Assembly (NCBI GenBank): GCA_937891135.1
Contig: CALAFB010000105.1
Coordinates: 1 to 31,908, forward strand
Direction: 5' to 3'
Length of the DNA: 31,908 nt
From: an uncultured Elusimicrobium sp.
GTDB lineage: Bacteria > Elusimicrobiota > Elusimicrobia > Elusimicrobiales > Elusimicrobiaceae
Part shown: positions 1 to 7,271 of the stretch, in pieces
Layout: each line of letters opens with the position of its first letter
Position numbering within the stretch: position 1 is the stretch's first letter
Translations under genes and position numbers: made by a program
The notes under the pieces: generated by a model
Database searches by the model: none
Seen by the model: the letters and a program-made list of their open reading frames with translations, nothing else
What the model was told of the DNA's origin: nothing

Positions 1-57
1 TTGGTAAATTTGAGATATAAAGAAAAATAAATTTGTATAAATACAGGGGTACGTACG

Positions 58-603
58 ATGAAAAAAAGAGGTTTTAAAGGTATTTTTCGCGCAAATACAG
101 GATTTACGTTACTTGAATTATTAGTGGTGGTGTTAATTATCGGTATATTAGCGGCGGTGGCTCTGCCGCAATATCAAATGGCCATAGATAAAGCCCGGCT
201 TAGTAATTTAATTACTATGGCTGATACGGTTACCAAAGCGCAAGAAGCCTATTACTTAGAACATGGTTCTTATACTGAAAATTGGAATCAATTAAATGTA
301 TCCTTTCCAGGTACCATAACCGCAAGTAAGAGTCTTTCTTCGGATGAAAGTTATACATTAACTCTTCATATGGGGAGCGTTAACTATGTAATGGCTGAAC
401 ATATTTTACTGCCAGAGGTAAATTTGTATTACTTTTATAGTATAAACACAGTTTGGCACGGGCGTGCCTGTTATGCGCAAGTTGGCAATGAGCGCGCCAA
501 TAAACTTTGCCAGATTACTACAGGGAAAAGCAACAAGGATAATAGAACTTCCAGTGGTCAAAATATCTATTTTTTTCCACAGGGTTACTATAGTGGGTCT
601 TGA
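58..603 (+). CDS. Type IV pilin-like protein (pilin 1)
   Basis: This is a 181-aa prepilin-like protein. A 15-residue basic leader ends in Gly, followed by the mature start FTLLELL with the Glu5 typical of type IV pilins and pseudopilins. A hydrophobic helix then ends in ALPQYQ. Known prepilins are cut after this Gly and N-methylated by PilD-type peptidase, then assembled into pili or pseudopili. The C-terminal part (about residues 45-181) is a variable globular domain I cannot assign. It has two Cys (near 136 and 148) that could form a disulfide loop. The ATG has a GGGG-type ribosome site 7-10 nt upstream. Only 57 nt of upstream sequence lie in the window, so I cannot tell whether it has the structured leader seen before the other pilins. 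It stands alone, with no assembly genes beside it. Confidence 0.9.
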   Translation: MKKRGFKGIFRANTGFTLLELLVVVLIIGILAAVALPQYQMAIDKARLSNLITMADTVTKAQEAYYLEHGSYTENWNQLNVSFPGTITASKSLSSDESYTLTLHMGSVNYVMAEHILLPEVNLYYFYSINTVWHGRACYAQVGNERANKLCQITTGKSNKDNRTSSGQNIYFFPQGYYSGS

Positions 604-630
604 GTATATTGCAAAAAATATACTTATTTT
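604..630 (+). terminator. Hairpin after pilin 1
   Basis: Directly after the TGA stop, GTATATT (604-610) pairs with AATATAC (617-623) across a 6-nt loop, followed by TTATTTT. This is a weak AT-rich intrinsic terminator candidate for the plus strand. Confidence 0.45.
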
Positions 631-631
631 A

Positions 632-711
632 AAAAATCATTAAAATATAAGTACTTTTTATTTTTTAATAAAATATAAGATTTAAAAAATACTTAAAATA
701 TAATGATTTTT
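632..711. repeat. AT-rich imperfect inverted repeat between convergent genes
   Basis: The intergenic stretch 604-728 is almost pure A/T. The segment 632-653 matches the reverse complement of 690-711 at both ends (AAAAATCATT and AAGTA), with a mismatched core of 7 nt. It lies between the convergent pilin and galE genes, so a shared termination region is the simplest reading. Confidence 0.4.
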
Positions 712-728
712 AATTTTAAACTATTTTT

Positions 729-1703
729 TTAATAACGTCTGTTTTTTTCCCAATTCCACGCAGTTTCTATAATGCGGGTAAGGTTATATTCCGGTTTCCA
801 ACCCAGTACGTGCTGGGCTTTGGTACTGTCTGCTACCAGTACGGCGGGGTCTCCCGCGCGGCGCGGGGCTGTTTCTACATTAAAGTCAATTCCCGTAATT
901 TTTTTGGCTTCTTGGATAAGTTCTGCTACACTAAAGCCGGAACCGCTACCTAGGTTAAAGCGTTCGCTTTTATTTTCGCGCATCATTTTTTCCAGGGCTA
1001 AAATGTGTGCCCGGGCCAGGTCGTTTACGTGTACATAATCGCGGATGCAGGTACCGTCCGGGGTGGGGTAATCCGTCCCAAATACCTTAATGTAAGGCCG
1101 TTTACCGGCTGCGGCTTGCAAAACTAGCGGGATTAAATGCGTTTCGGGCGTATGGGATTCCCCAATTTCGCCGCTATCATCAGCCCCGCTAGCGTTAAAG
1201 TAGCGTAGAGCGGTAGCTTTAAGCCCGTAGGCCGTGTCAAAGTCTGTAAGCATTTTTTCCACCATTAGTTTGGTATTTCCATAGGGGTTAATGGGGTGTT
1301 GCGGGTGGGTTTCATCAATTTTTTCGCGCACCGGTTCGCCAAAGGTGGCAGCGGTGGAAGAAAACACAAAGTATTTCACATTATTTTCTACCATCGCGTC
1401 TAGTAAATTAAGCACTTGTGCCACGTTGTTGTGATAGTATTTAGAGGGCTCTTTTACGCTTTCGCCCACTTCAATAAATGCGGCAAAGTGCATTACAGCC
1501 TCAATGGCATATTTTTTAAATACTTCTGCCAGGCGTGTTTTATCGCCCAGGTCGCCCAGTTCAAACGGGTAATTAGTAACGGCTTCGCGGTGCCCCTTGG
1601 AAAGATTATCAAATACTACGGGGTTATAACCCTGTTTAGCCAGCATTTTAACAGTATGGGATCCGATATACCCGGCTCCGCCGATTACTAAAATATTTTT
1701 CAT
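729..1703 (-). CDS. galE: UDP-glucose 4-epimerase
   Basis: This 324-aa protein is an extended short-chain dehydrogenase/reductase. The NAD-binding GGAGYIGS motif lies at residues 8-15, the catalytic SST segment near 115-117 and the YGNTK (YxxxK) motif near 143-147. The family interconverts UDP-glucose and UDP-galactose in the cytoplasm, feeding LPS and other glycans. Length and motif order are normal for GalE. The ATG is preceded by AAGGAG at good spacing. It is a single gene, transcribed away from the GDSL hydrolase gene, whose start is only 56 nt away. Confidence 0.93.
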   Translation of the reverse strand: MKNILVIGGAGYIGSHTVKMLAKQGYNPVVFDNLSKGHREAVTNYPFELGDLGDKTRLAEVFKKYAIEAVMHFAAFIEVGESVKEPSKYYHNNVAQVLNLLDAMVENNVKYFVFSSTAATFGEPVREKIDETHPQHPINPYGNTKLMVEKMLTDFDTAYGLKATALRYFNASGADDSGEIGESHTPETHLIPLVLQAAAGKRPYIKVFGTDYPTPDGTCIRDYVHVNDLARAHILALEKMMRENKSERFNLGSGSGFSVAELIQEAKKITGIDFNVETAPRRAGDPAVLVADSTKAQHVLGWKPEYNLTRIIETAWNWEKNRRY

Positions 1704-1747
1704 AGAAAACTCCTTTGTTCTATTTTATAAAAAACAGGGGGATTTGT

Positions 1748-1759
1748 TATAATAATCCT
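1748..1759 (+). promoter_or_regulatory. -10 box abutting the start codon (leaderless promoter candidate)
   Basis: A perfect TATAAT lies at 1748-1753, six nt before the ATG at 1760, and no Shine-Dalgarno sequence can fit between them. If used, transcription would begin at or next to the start codon. No convincing -35 box was found. Confidence 0.5.
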
Positions 1760-2359
1760 ATGAAAAAAGCAATGTTAGGAGTAGTAATTGTGGCAGGATT
1801 TTTTTATTTTTTGCGCGGGGGGAAACCAACCATTAAAAATTATCCTAATAATAACCGCGCGGTGGTGGCCTTTGGAGATAGTTTAACAGCCGGGTACGGG
1901 GCATCTGCCGGGAACAGTTACCCGGACATACTGGCCCAAAAAATTAGCCGCCCTGTAGTAAATTTAGGGGTATCTGGCGATACGGCTGCCAATGCCCCCA
2001 CGCGCTTGCCGGATGTGCTGGCCGAACAACCCTATATGGTGCTTATAGAATTTGGCGCGAACGACCATATGCGCCAACAAAGCCGCACGGCTGCTATTAA
2101 CGCAGTAGCCCAAATAGTGGACGAGGTGCAAAAAGCGGGTGCAATTGCGGTAATTGTAGATACCGGCGGACCGGGCATGGGGGAATATACCAAAGCCTAT
2201 AAACGAATGGCGAAAGAAAAAAACGCACTATTTGTCCCTGGCATTATGAAAGGAATTTTTTTCAAACCCAGTTTAAAGAGCGACCAAATCCACCCCAACG
2301 ATAAAGGCTATGCTAAAGTGGCCGACAAGGTACATAAAGTAATTAAAGCGTATTTGTAA
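1760..2359 (+). CDS. SGNH/GDSL-family lipase or esterase
   Basis: This 199-aa protein has an N-terminal hydrophobic segment (about residues 3-18: a signal anchor or uncleaved signal peptide), then the four SGNH blocks: FGDSLTAG (nucleophile Ser), GVSGDTA (Gly), EFGANDH (Asn) and DQIHPNDKGY (catalytic Asp and His). It resembles TesA-type arylesterase/lysophospholipase proteins and probably acts in the periplasm on ester or thioester substrates. The exact substrate cannot be read from sequence. I chose the ATG at 1760 rather than an upstream in-frame TTG at 1715, because the protein then starts with a Lys-rich signal sequence and a TATAAT sits 6 nt upstream. The last 69 nt recur at 2899-2967. 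Confidence 0.85.
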   Translation: MKKAMLGVVIVAGFFYFLRGGKPTIKNYPNNNRAVVAFGDSLTAGYGASAGNSYPDILAQKISRPVVNLGVSGDTAANAPTRLPDVLAEQPYMVLIEFGANDHMRQQSRTAAINAVAQIVDEVQKAGAIAVIVDTGGPGMGEYTKAYKRMAKEKNALFVPGIMKGIFFKPSLKSDQIHPNDKGYAKVADKVHKVIKAYL

Positions 2360-2389
2360 CGCAGAGCGCAAACAATCCCTAGGTGTGTT

Positions 2390-2440
2390 AATAAAAATAA
2401 AATAAGATAATCCCTGAATTTATTTCAGGGTCTTCCATGC
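2390..2440 (+). repeat. Hairpin repeat, copy 1 (left of GIY-YIG ORF)
   Basis: An AT-rich lead is followed by a hairpin, CCCTGAA (2412-2418) with TTCAGGG (2424-2430), then TCTTCCATGC. A near-identical direct copy lies at 2819-2866. A diverged inverted copy lies at 2473-2506, where CCCGAA (2484-2489) pairs with TTCGGG (2495-2500). Together 2405-2506 therefore form a larger imperfect palindrome. The look is REP- or MITE-like. Confidence 0.75.
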
Positions 2441-2517
2441 AAGTAGTTTAGAGGCAATGAGAGAAACGGCAAGCGTGGAAGATCCCGAAACAAGTTCGGG
2501 AATTATACTTTATTTAA

Positions 2518-2805
2518 TTAGGGTAGTAGTGTATCTGTTAAATCGTGCCATTTTGGGTTAGCATTTGTAATTAGGTTACGTTTCCATTGACGGTGCCAAT
2601 TTTTTAGTTGATGTTCTCTTCTAAAAGCGGTTAATTCGTCGTCAAATATTTCATAATAGACTAATTTGAGAGTATTATAGTGTGCCGAAAAACTAGACGG
2701 TACCAATTTAAGTATATGTTCATAAGTTCGGCGGTTTAAGCAATTTGTTGCCCCAATGTATAAGGCATAATTGGTGCGGTTGGTTAAAATATATACAGCA
2801 GGCAT
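2518..2805 (-). CDS. Small GIY-YIG nuclease-domain protein
   Basis: This 95-aa protein consists of little more than a GIY-YIG module. VYILTN (residues 4-9) stands for the GIY strand, LYIGAT (15-20) for the YIG strand, followed by Arg in LNRRTYEH and later LVYYE and a basic tail with the REHQLK helix. This matches the stand-alone YhbQ/UPF0213-like group of putative endonucleases, whose substrates are mostly unknown. The ORF sits between copies of a hairpin repeat, and a TATACT box lies exactly 6 nt before the ATG (2812-2817, minus strand) with no Shine-Dalgarno, so it may be leaderless. The context suggests a small mobile or homing-like unit, which is an inference. Confidence 0.8.
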   Translation of the reverse strand: MPAVYILTNRTNYALYIGATNCLNRRTYEHILKLVPSSFSAHYNTLKLVYYEIFDDELTAFRREHQLKNWHRQWKRNLITNANPKWHDLTDTLLP

Positions 2806-2818
2806 AATGGTAGTATAA

Positions 2819-2866
2819 CAAATAAAAATAAGATAATCCCTGAATTTATTTCAGGGTCTTCCACGC
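2819..2866 (+). repeat. Hairpin repeat, copy 2 (right of GIY-YIG ORF)
   Basis: This is a direct copy of the repeat at 2390-2440. The stretch from AGATAATCCC through GGGTCTTCCA is identical and contains the CCCTGAA/TTCAGGG hairpin. The two copies bracket the GIY-YIG ORF, and its putative promoter lies beside this copy. Confidence 0.75.
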
Positions 2867-2898
2867 TCGTTGTTTAGGCCGTAGTGTAGCAAACAGCC

Positions 2899-2967
2899 CA
2901 CCCCAACGATAAAGGCTACGTCCTTGTGGCCGAAAAAGTATATAAGGTCATTAAAGATTATTTGTAG
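2899..2967 (+). pseudogene. Orphan 3' end of a GDSL hydrolase gene
   Basis: These 69 nt read HPNDKGYVLVAEKV...YL then stop, matching the last 22 residues of the complete gene at 1760-2359. The first 20 nt are identical and overall identity is about 80% by eye (14 differences in 69). No upstream part of the gene is present. It is a remnant of a second copy, or of the original 3' end left behind after the intervening 0.5-kb segment was inserted. Confidence 0.8.
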
Positions 2968-2997
2968 AACGGCCTTTTAACAGGAATCACACGTATT

Positions 2998-3020
2998 AAA
3001 AATCCCGGGCTATGCCCGGG
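2998..3020 (-). terminator. Intrinsic terminator downstream of pilin A
   Basis: CCCGGGC (3004-3010) pairs with GCCCGGG (3014-3020) across a 3-nt loop. On the minus strand it is followed by ATTTTTAA. It lies 43 nt past the pilin stop codon. Confidence 0.7.
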
Positions 3021-3062
3021 AGAATAGAGTGTTGGGTTTACATTAGTATTGCAATATACGTG

Positions 3063-3617
3063 TTAGAAAGGGGGAAACCCTTCTTGTATCATACAGCCAT
3101 CTTCTCCACATATATTTTTGCAAGCTCCTTCCACTTCTTCGATACAACTTATACTGTGAAATGTTGAATTGCCTGGCATGGGCAGATTTATATATAAGGT
3201 GTATGGATTGGTTCCATTTTGGATACGGCGGGCCGACCAAGTAGCATGTTCATCTGTCCCATATTCCCAATTTGGGGTTTTTTGGCATAGAGTGTTATTT
3301 AAACATGCGTTTCCTGTTGCAATTTCTCCAGGACGGTCAATTTCCATATTAAGGTACAGATTGTTAGCAGATGGATTACTTATATCAACAGTACATTTGT
3401 CCCAATCACCGATTTTAGACATACAGAATTGGCACTGGTCATAGATAGTGTTTAACATTAACACGGCCTCACTTACGCGACTTTTTTCTACCGCTTTTTG
3501 ATACTGCGGCAAAGCCACGGCGGCTAAAATGCCAATGATTAGCACCACGACTAACAACTCTATTAACGTGAACCCGTTTGTACGGACGAGCATTTGTTTC
3601 TTTGTTACTTGATTCAT
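3063..3617 (-). CDS. Type IV pilin-like protein (pilin A)
   Basis: This 184-aa prepilin has a 15-residue leader ending in NG, then FTLIELL with Glu5 and a hydrophobic helix ending at ALPQYQKA. The C-terminal domain is rich in Cys (eight after residue 60, some in QCQFC- and CKNIC-like spacings), suggesting a disulfide-stapled extracellular or periplasmic fold. This domain is not recognisably similar to those of the other pilins here. The ATG is preceded by AGAGG at usable spacing. Upstream lies leader A, a structured region of nearly 300 nt. The gene is downstream of lptB on the same strand, so read-through from the LPS operon is possible. Confidence 0.9.
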   Translation of the reverse strand: MNQVTKKQMLVRTNGFTLIELLVVVLIIGILAAVALPQYQKAVEKSRVSEAVLMLNTIYDQCQFCMSKIGDWDKCTVDISNPSANNLYLNMEIDRPGEIATGNACLNNTLCQKTPNWEYGTDEHATWSARRIQNGTNPYTLYINLPMPGNSTFHSISCIEEVEGACKNICGEDGCMIQEGFPPF

Positions 3618-3914
3618 AATAAACCTCTTTTATAAGTATTGGGTTGGTATGACCGGGGACCATACGAGCCGTTTTTGCAAAAGAAAGACGGCTGTTATTT
3701 GAGTGATTCAGAGCTCCCAAATAAATAGCCGCCTACCCATTGCTGAAAAAGTCAGAAATAGGATTACGCACCAACATCAACGGGTAATTAGTCCGTTTTT
3801 GTTAGCCGTGACGACCGTTTTCGGTTCTGAATCATTTTTGCTTACGCAAAAAAGCGGGTAATTTACCCTCCAAAAACAATGTCAATTAGTAAGGCCGTTT
3901 CAAGGCCGTTGCAA
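3618..3914 (-). promoter_or_regulatory. Structured pilin leader RNA with promoter, copy A (divergent)
   Basis: This is the 5' region of pilin A. A promoter candidate is TTGCAA (3909-3914), a 17-bp spacer, and TACTAA (3886-3891). A TTTTTGGA tract and a 5' hairpin (GGGTA/TACCC type) followed by six T residues come next. The outer stem pairs GATTCAGA with TCTGAATC (plus-strand 3826-3833 and 3705-3712). The forward pairing at the gene end is long here: about 12 bp between plus-strand 3718-3731 and 3689-3701, containing the GGCTATTT and AGCCG segments seen in other copies. Another hairpin (AGCCG/CGGCT) follows before the Shine-Dalgarno. The architecture is shared with copies B-F but the middle is the most diverged. 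Confidence 0.6.
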
Positions 3915-3941
3915 ATGGGTTTGCACCTCCGTCGTAAAAAG

Positions 3942-4661
3942 TTACATCTTAAAATCTTCGCCCAGGTATAGTTTGCGGGCGTTTTTGTCATTGAGCAGGG
4001 TTTGTTGGTCCCCTTCCACTAAAATTTTACCGTCGTAAATTAAATAAGCGCGCTCTGTTAAAGGCAGCGTTTCGCGTACGTTGTGGTCCGTAATCAGTAC
4101 GCCGATACCTTTGTCTTTTAACTTAAAAATCATTTGTCGTAAATCAGAAACCGTAATCGGGTCAATTCCTACAAACGGCTCATCTAACAGAATAATTTTT
4201 GGGTTACTAATCATACAGCGCGCAATTTCCATACGGCGTTTTTCGCCGCCGGAAAGCGTCCACGCTTTTTGCTTGGCTAGTTTGGTAAGCCCAAATTCGT
4301 TTAATAGTTCATCCACGCGTTGTTTTTGCGCGGCTTTATCATCTAAAATACGTTCTAATATGGCCAGTAAATTTTCTTCTACCGTTAATCCTTTAAAAAT
4401 AGTAGGTTCCTGGGCTAAATACCCAAGCCCGTGGCGGGCACGCTCAAACATGGGTAGTTGAGTTACGTTATCCCCATCAATAAACACGTTTCCGCTTGTG
4501 GGGCGGATAAAACCAACCAGCATATAAAAAGAAGTTGTTTTACCTGCTCCGTTGGGGCCTAAGAGCCCTACAATCTCGCCGGATTTTACGTGAATGTACA
4601 CGCCTTTTACAACCATACGGTCTTTGTATACTTTGACGATTTTTTCACTACGTAACTCCAT
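3942..4661 (-). CDS. lptB: LPS export ABC transporter ATP-binding protein
   Basis: This 239-aa ABC ATPase has Walker A GPNGAGKTT (about residues 35-43), a Q-loop in LAQEPTIF, the signature LSGGEKRRMEIAR, Walker B IILLDEP, and a switch His in ITDHNVRETL. The signature variant and the NVRET segment are typical of LptB, which powers extraction of LPS from the inner membrane with LptF and LptG. It is the last gene of the LPS operon, 9 nt after lptA. LptF/G are not in the window. Confidence 0.95.
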   Translation of the reverse strand: MELRSEKIVKVYKDRMVVKGVYIHVKSGEIVGLLGPNGAGKTTSFYMLVGFIRPTSGNVFIDGDNVTQLPMFERARHGLGYLAQEPTIFKGLTVEENLLAILERILDDKAAQKQRVDELLNEFGLTKLAKQKAWTLSGGEKRRMEIARCMISNPKIILLDEPFVGIDPITVSDLRQMIFKLKDKGIGVLITDHNVRETLPLTERAYLIYDGKILVEGDQQTLLNDKNARKLYLGEDFKM

Positions 4662-4670
4662 ACTTAACCT

Positions 4671-5561
4671 CTAAAATTGGGAATTTAGTTTATGCTGGTT
4701 TAGTTCCGGCGATACGAACCAGCCTTGCACGCGTCCGTTTAATTGTACTACATTTCCTTGTGCATCGGAAGATACTTCATCTGCAATAACGGCGAAGGTT
4801 CCCTGCTCGGTACTGCCGGTTACTAAGGGGCGGTCTCCGTTGGCGTGGGCTTCGTCTTGGGTACCGTTGTATACTACGTTGCTTGCCTGCAAGGTGCGTA
4901 GCCCGTCGCTCAGTACGGCGTGTCCGTCTAAATGGACGTATTCTTCGTCTTGCCGGAGTGTGATTTTATCGGCCTGCATCGTTTGCGTACCTTCGGGTGT
5001 AGTGCGTGTGACAAATACATTTCCGGTTAATGTAAATACGCGGGTAGTAGTATTAAAATCCGCTTGGCGGGCAGTAGCTGTTACAGTTTGGGCCGGTTCG
5101 GTCCAAATCAGTTTGACCGGGTTTTTAGATACAGATTGGAACTTCCCTTTCCCGGTTTGGTAATTATATTTTCCTTGGTCTGCATAGGCTTCGTATGAAA
5201 TGTCCGGTGTTTGTTGTTGTTTGACAAATACATTTCCGCGGGCAGTAATAGTTTTGTTTTTCCGGTCGGATAACGCATATCCCGCTTTAAATGTATACAC
5301 TCCATTATCATAGAAAACATGCCCGGTAAATTCTTCCTGCTCTTTGTCTTTGTAGATGGTCCACTCATCGCTTTGTAATAAACCGCCTAAACTTTCGGGG
5401 AATTCTTGATGTGGATGTTTGGCTTTCAAATTTTCTTTTTTGGTTTGCCAGGTACGTTGGGCTGTTTGGGAAACAGCTTTCGTATCCGGCAGTTCCTTAC
5501 GAACGGTATAACATCCGGCTAGTATATTAAATGCGGCGATAACTAAAAATAATTTTTTCAT
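4671..5561 (-). CDS. lptA: LptA/OstA-family periplasmic LPS-bridge protein, predicted lipoprotein
   Basis: This 296-aa protein has a signal peptide ending in the lipobox LAGC (Cys17), so it is predicted to be lipid-anchored. The rest shows OstA-type repeats: ITARGNVFVKQ near residue 110, then LTGNVFVTRT and MQADKITLRQ near 180-205. LptA proteins form a beta-jellyroll bridge carrying LPS across the periplasm. E. coli LptA is shorter and soluble, so the length (possibly two OstA modules) and the lipid anchor are unusual. Its start overlaps the end of lptC by 4 nt and it is followed by lptB, which fits the role. An LptC-like or unusual LptA variant is possible. Confidence 0.8.
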   Translation of the reverse strand: MKKLFLVIAAFNILAGCYTVRKELPDTKAVSQTAQRTWQTKKENLKAKHPHQEFPESLGGLLQSDEWTIYKDKEQEEFTGHVFYDNGVYTFKAGYALSDRKNKTITARGNVFVKQQQTPDISYEAYADQGKYNYQTGKGKFQSVSKNPVKLIWTEPAQTVTATARQADFNTTTRVFTLTGNVFVTRTTPEGTQTMQADKITLRQDEEYVHLDGHAVLSDGLRTLQASNVVYNGTQDEAHANGDRPLVTGSTEQGTFAVIADEVSSDAQGNVVQLNGRVQGWFVSPELNQHKLNSQF

Positions 5562-6094
5562 ACGCCTTCCTTGGAAAGTTCGCGGATATTTTGTGGCAAA
5601 CGAGTGGCGTGTTTTTTAAGGGTAATTTTACTTAATTTTGAATCTGTTTCCACCCCGTTTTTAGCGATGGATTTAGCCGTACCGCGGGTAATTACCGTAC
5701 GTGCGTCGGACCAAATGCGGTCTTGGGTAATATCATAGAAAAAGCGGGGGGCCGTGATGCGGATTTTTTCAGTTAAGGATTCCAAAACACTGTCCCCTTC
5801 TAAAGATACTTGTTGATGTTCATAATCAAACCTGCCGCGTTCCCCGCTTACGCGCGCGCTGTCTGTTCCTTTTTGTTTTAATAGAAGTTGGGGGTTACTA
5901 AGTTGGGCGTGTTGGGTATGTTCAAAATTAACTGCATCTGCGTGTAATACCCATTCTTTTTGGTTTTCTTTAGAAGAAAAAATGGATACATTGGTTGCTA
6001 ATTGCCCGTCGGAATCTTCTGAAACGGAAGCCGGCGTACCGTGGCAGGCCGCTAACCATAAAACGCTTGTTATACAGGTAAGAAACCGTTTCAT
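5558..6094 (-). CDS. lptC: LptC-family LPS transport protein, predicted lipoprotein
   Basis: This 178-aa protein has the lipobox LAAC (Cys17) followed by a beta-rich domain. LHADAVNF near residue 50 and the later SLEGDSVLES segment match the LptC/YrbK pattern. LptC recruits LptA to the LptBFG complex at the inner membrane. In E. coli it is anchored by a transmembrane helix rather than lipid. The gene overlaps kdsD upstream and lptA downstream by 4 nt each, indicating translational coupling. Assignment rests on weak sequence features plus strong gene order. Confidence 0.75.
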   Translation of the reverse strand: MKRFLTCITSVLWLAACHGTPASVSEDSDGQLATNVSIFSSKENQKEWVLHADAVNFEHTQHAQLSNPQLLLKQKGTDSARVSGERGRFDYEHQQVSLEGDSVLESLTEKIRITAPRFFYDITQDRIWSDARTVITRGTAKSIAKNGVETDSKLSKITLKKHATRLPQNIRELSKEGV

Positions 6095-7092
6095 TTTTTA
6101 TCCAACATTGCTAAAAAATCAATGAGGTCTTTTTCATCAATAATGCCTACTACCTTGCCGGTTTCATCTAACACAGGTAAGTTATCTACGCGGGTTTGGT
6201 GAATCATTTTAGTGGCTTCAATAGCAGGGACAGTATCCAAAATGTGGTAGGGGTTTTTGGTCATTACTTCCGTAATGTTTTTATTTAAAACATCTGTTCC
6301 CGTTTGCAAAATACGGCGCAAATCTCCGTCGGTAAAATATCCTAATAGTTTACCGTTCTCATCCACAATACTGCAGGCACCGGCGGCACCGGTTTGGGTC
6401 ATTACAAATAAGGTATCTTTAACGGTTGCTGTTTGCGGTACGGTGGGGTTGTTAGGGCCTTGGCGCATGACATCTTTGACTTGCTGGGTAAGTAATTTGC
6501 CCAAAGAGCCGCCCGGATGAAATTGGGCAAAATCCCGCTTTTCAAAATGTTTTACGTTCATAAGACAAATGGCCAGGGCATCCCCAACAGCCAAGGTGGC
6601 CGTGGTAGAAGCGGTGGGGGCTAAGTTATACGGGCACGCTTCGCGTGCGATGTGAATGGTTAGATGAATATCCGACATAAGTGCTAATTTACTTTGTGGG
6701 TGACCCGTCATAGAAATAATGGTTAAGTGACGGCGTTCTAACGACGGGAGAATTTTGTTGATTTCTTCGGTCTGCCCGGAAAAAGAAATGGCTAAAATGA
6801 CATCTCCGGGGGTAATCATTCCTAAATCCCCATGTAATGCTTCTACCGGATGTACAAAAAAAGAAGGAGTTCCCGTAGAGGCGAGCGTAGCCGAAATTTT
6901 CCGTCCGATAATACCACTTTTACCAATACCTAGTACCACCACGCGGCCTTTGCAGTTGGCAATTACATCTACTGCTTTAATAAAATATTCATCAATGCTT
7001 TTATGGCAAAGCGAAAGAGCCTCGTTTTCAATATCAATAACATGGCGGGCCATTTTGGTAATTTCAGTAGGGTTAATCGTATAGGTAGTCAT
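6091..7092 (-). CDS. kdsD: Arabinose-5-phosphate isomerase (SIS plus two CBS domains)
   Basis: This 333-aa protein has an N-terminal SIS domain with VLGIGKSGIIGRK (about residues 53-65), the VHPVEALHGDLGM segment and the SFSGQTEE motif. Two CBS domains follow (about 210-265 and 275-330). The enzyme converts ribulose-5-phosphate to arabinose-5-phosphate, the first committed step of Kdo synthesis. Length and domain order are standard for KdsD/KpsF. It lies three nt after the small membrane ORF and overlaps lptC, in one transcription unit with kdsA. Confidence 0.95.
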   Translation of the reverse strand: MTTYTINPTEITKMARHVIDIENEALSLCHKSIDEYFIKAVDVIANCKGRVVVLGIGKSGIIGRKISATLASTGTPSFFVHPVEALHGDLGMITPGDVILAISFSGQTEEINKILPSLERRHLTIISMTGHPQSKLALMSDIHLTIHIAREACPYNLAPTASTTATLAVGDALAICLMNVKHFEKRDFAQFHPGGSLGKLLTQQVKDVMRQGPNNPTVPQTATVKDTLFVMTQTGAAGACSIVDENGKLLGYFTDGDLRRILQTGTDVLNKNITEVMTKNPYHILDTVPAIEATKMIHQTRVDNLPVLDETGKVVGIIDEKDLIDFLAMLDKK

Positions 7093-7095
7093 AAT

Positions 7096-7269
7096 TTATT
7101 CATTCCATGGGGTGGTGCCAGGGGCTGTAATATGCGGTTGGTACGGGGGCGGTAATTGGGCGGTCAAACAGTATAAAACGCCCCATACGGCTGCACATAC
7201 CGCCAGTAACACTCCCAGTATACGGGTGTGCCATAAAAGGGAAGGATTCCAGGCGGGTTGATGATTCAT
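7096..7269 (-). CDS. Small membrane protein in the Kdo operon
   Basis: This is a 57-aa ORF (MNHQPAWNPSLLWHTRI...). One clear transmembrane helix (about residues 16-37, LGVLLAVCAAVWGVLYCL) is followed by a Pro-rich tail ending in PGTTPWNE. It starts 2 nt after the kdsA stop and ends 3 nt before the kdsD start, filling the gap between two cotranscribed genes, which argues that it is translated. I do not recognise the family. By position it may be a small inner-membrane partner of the LPS export or Kdo pathway, but nothing in the sequence proves this. Confidence 0.65.
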   Translation of the reverse strand: MNHQPAWNPSLLWHTRILGVLLAVCAAVWGVLYCLTAQLPPPYQPHITAPGTTPWNE

Positions 7270-7271
7270 AG

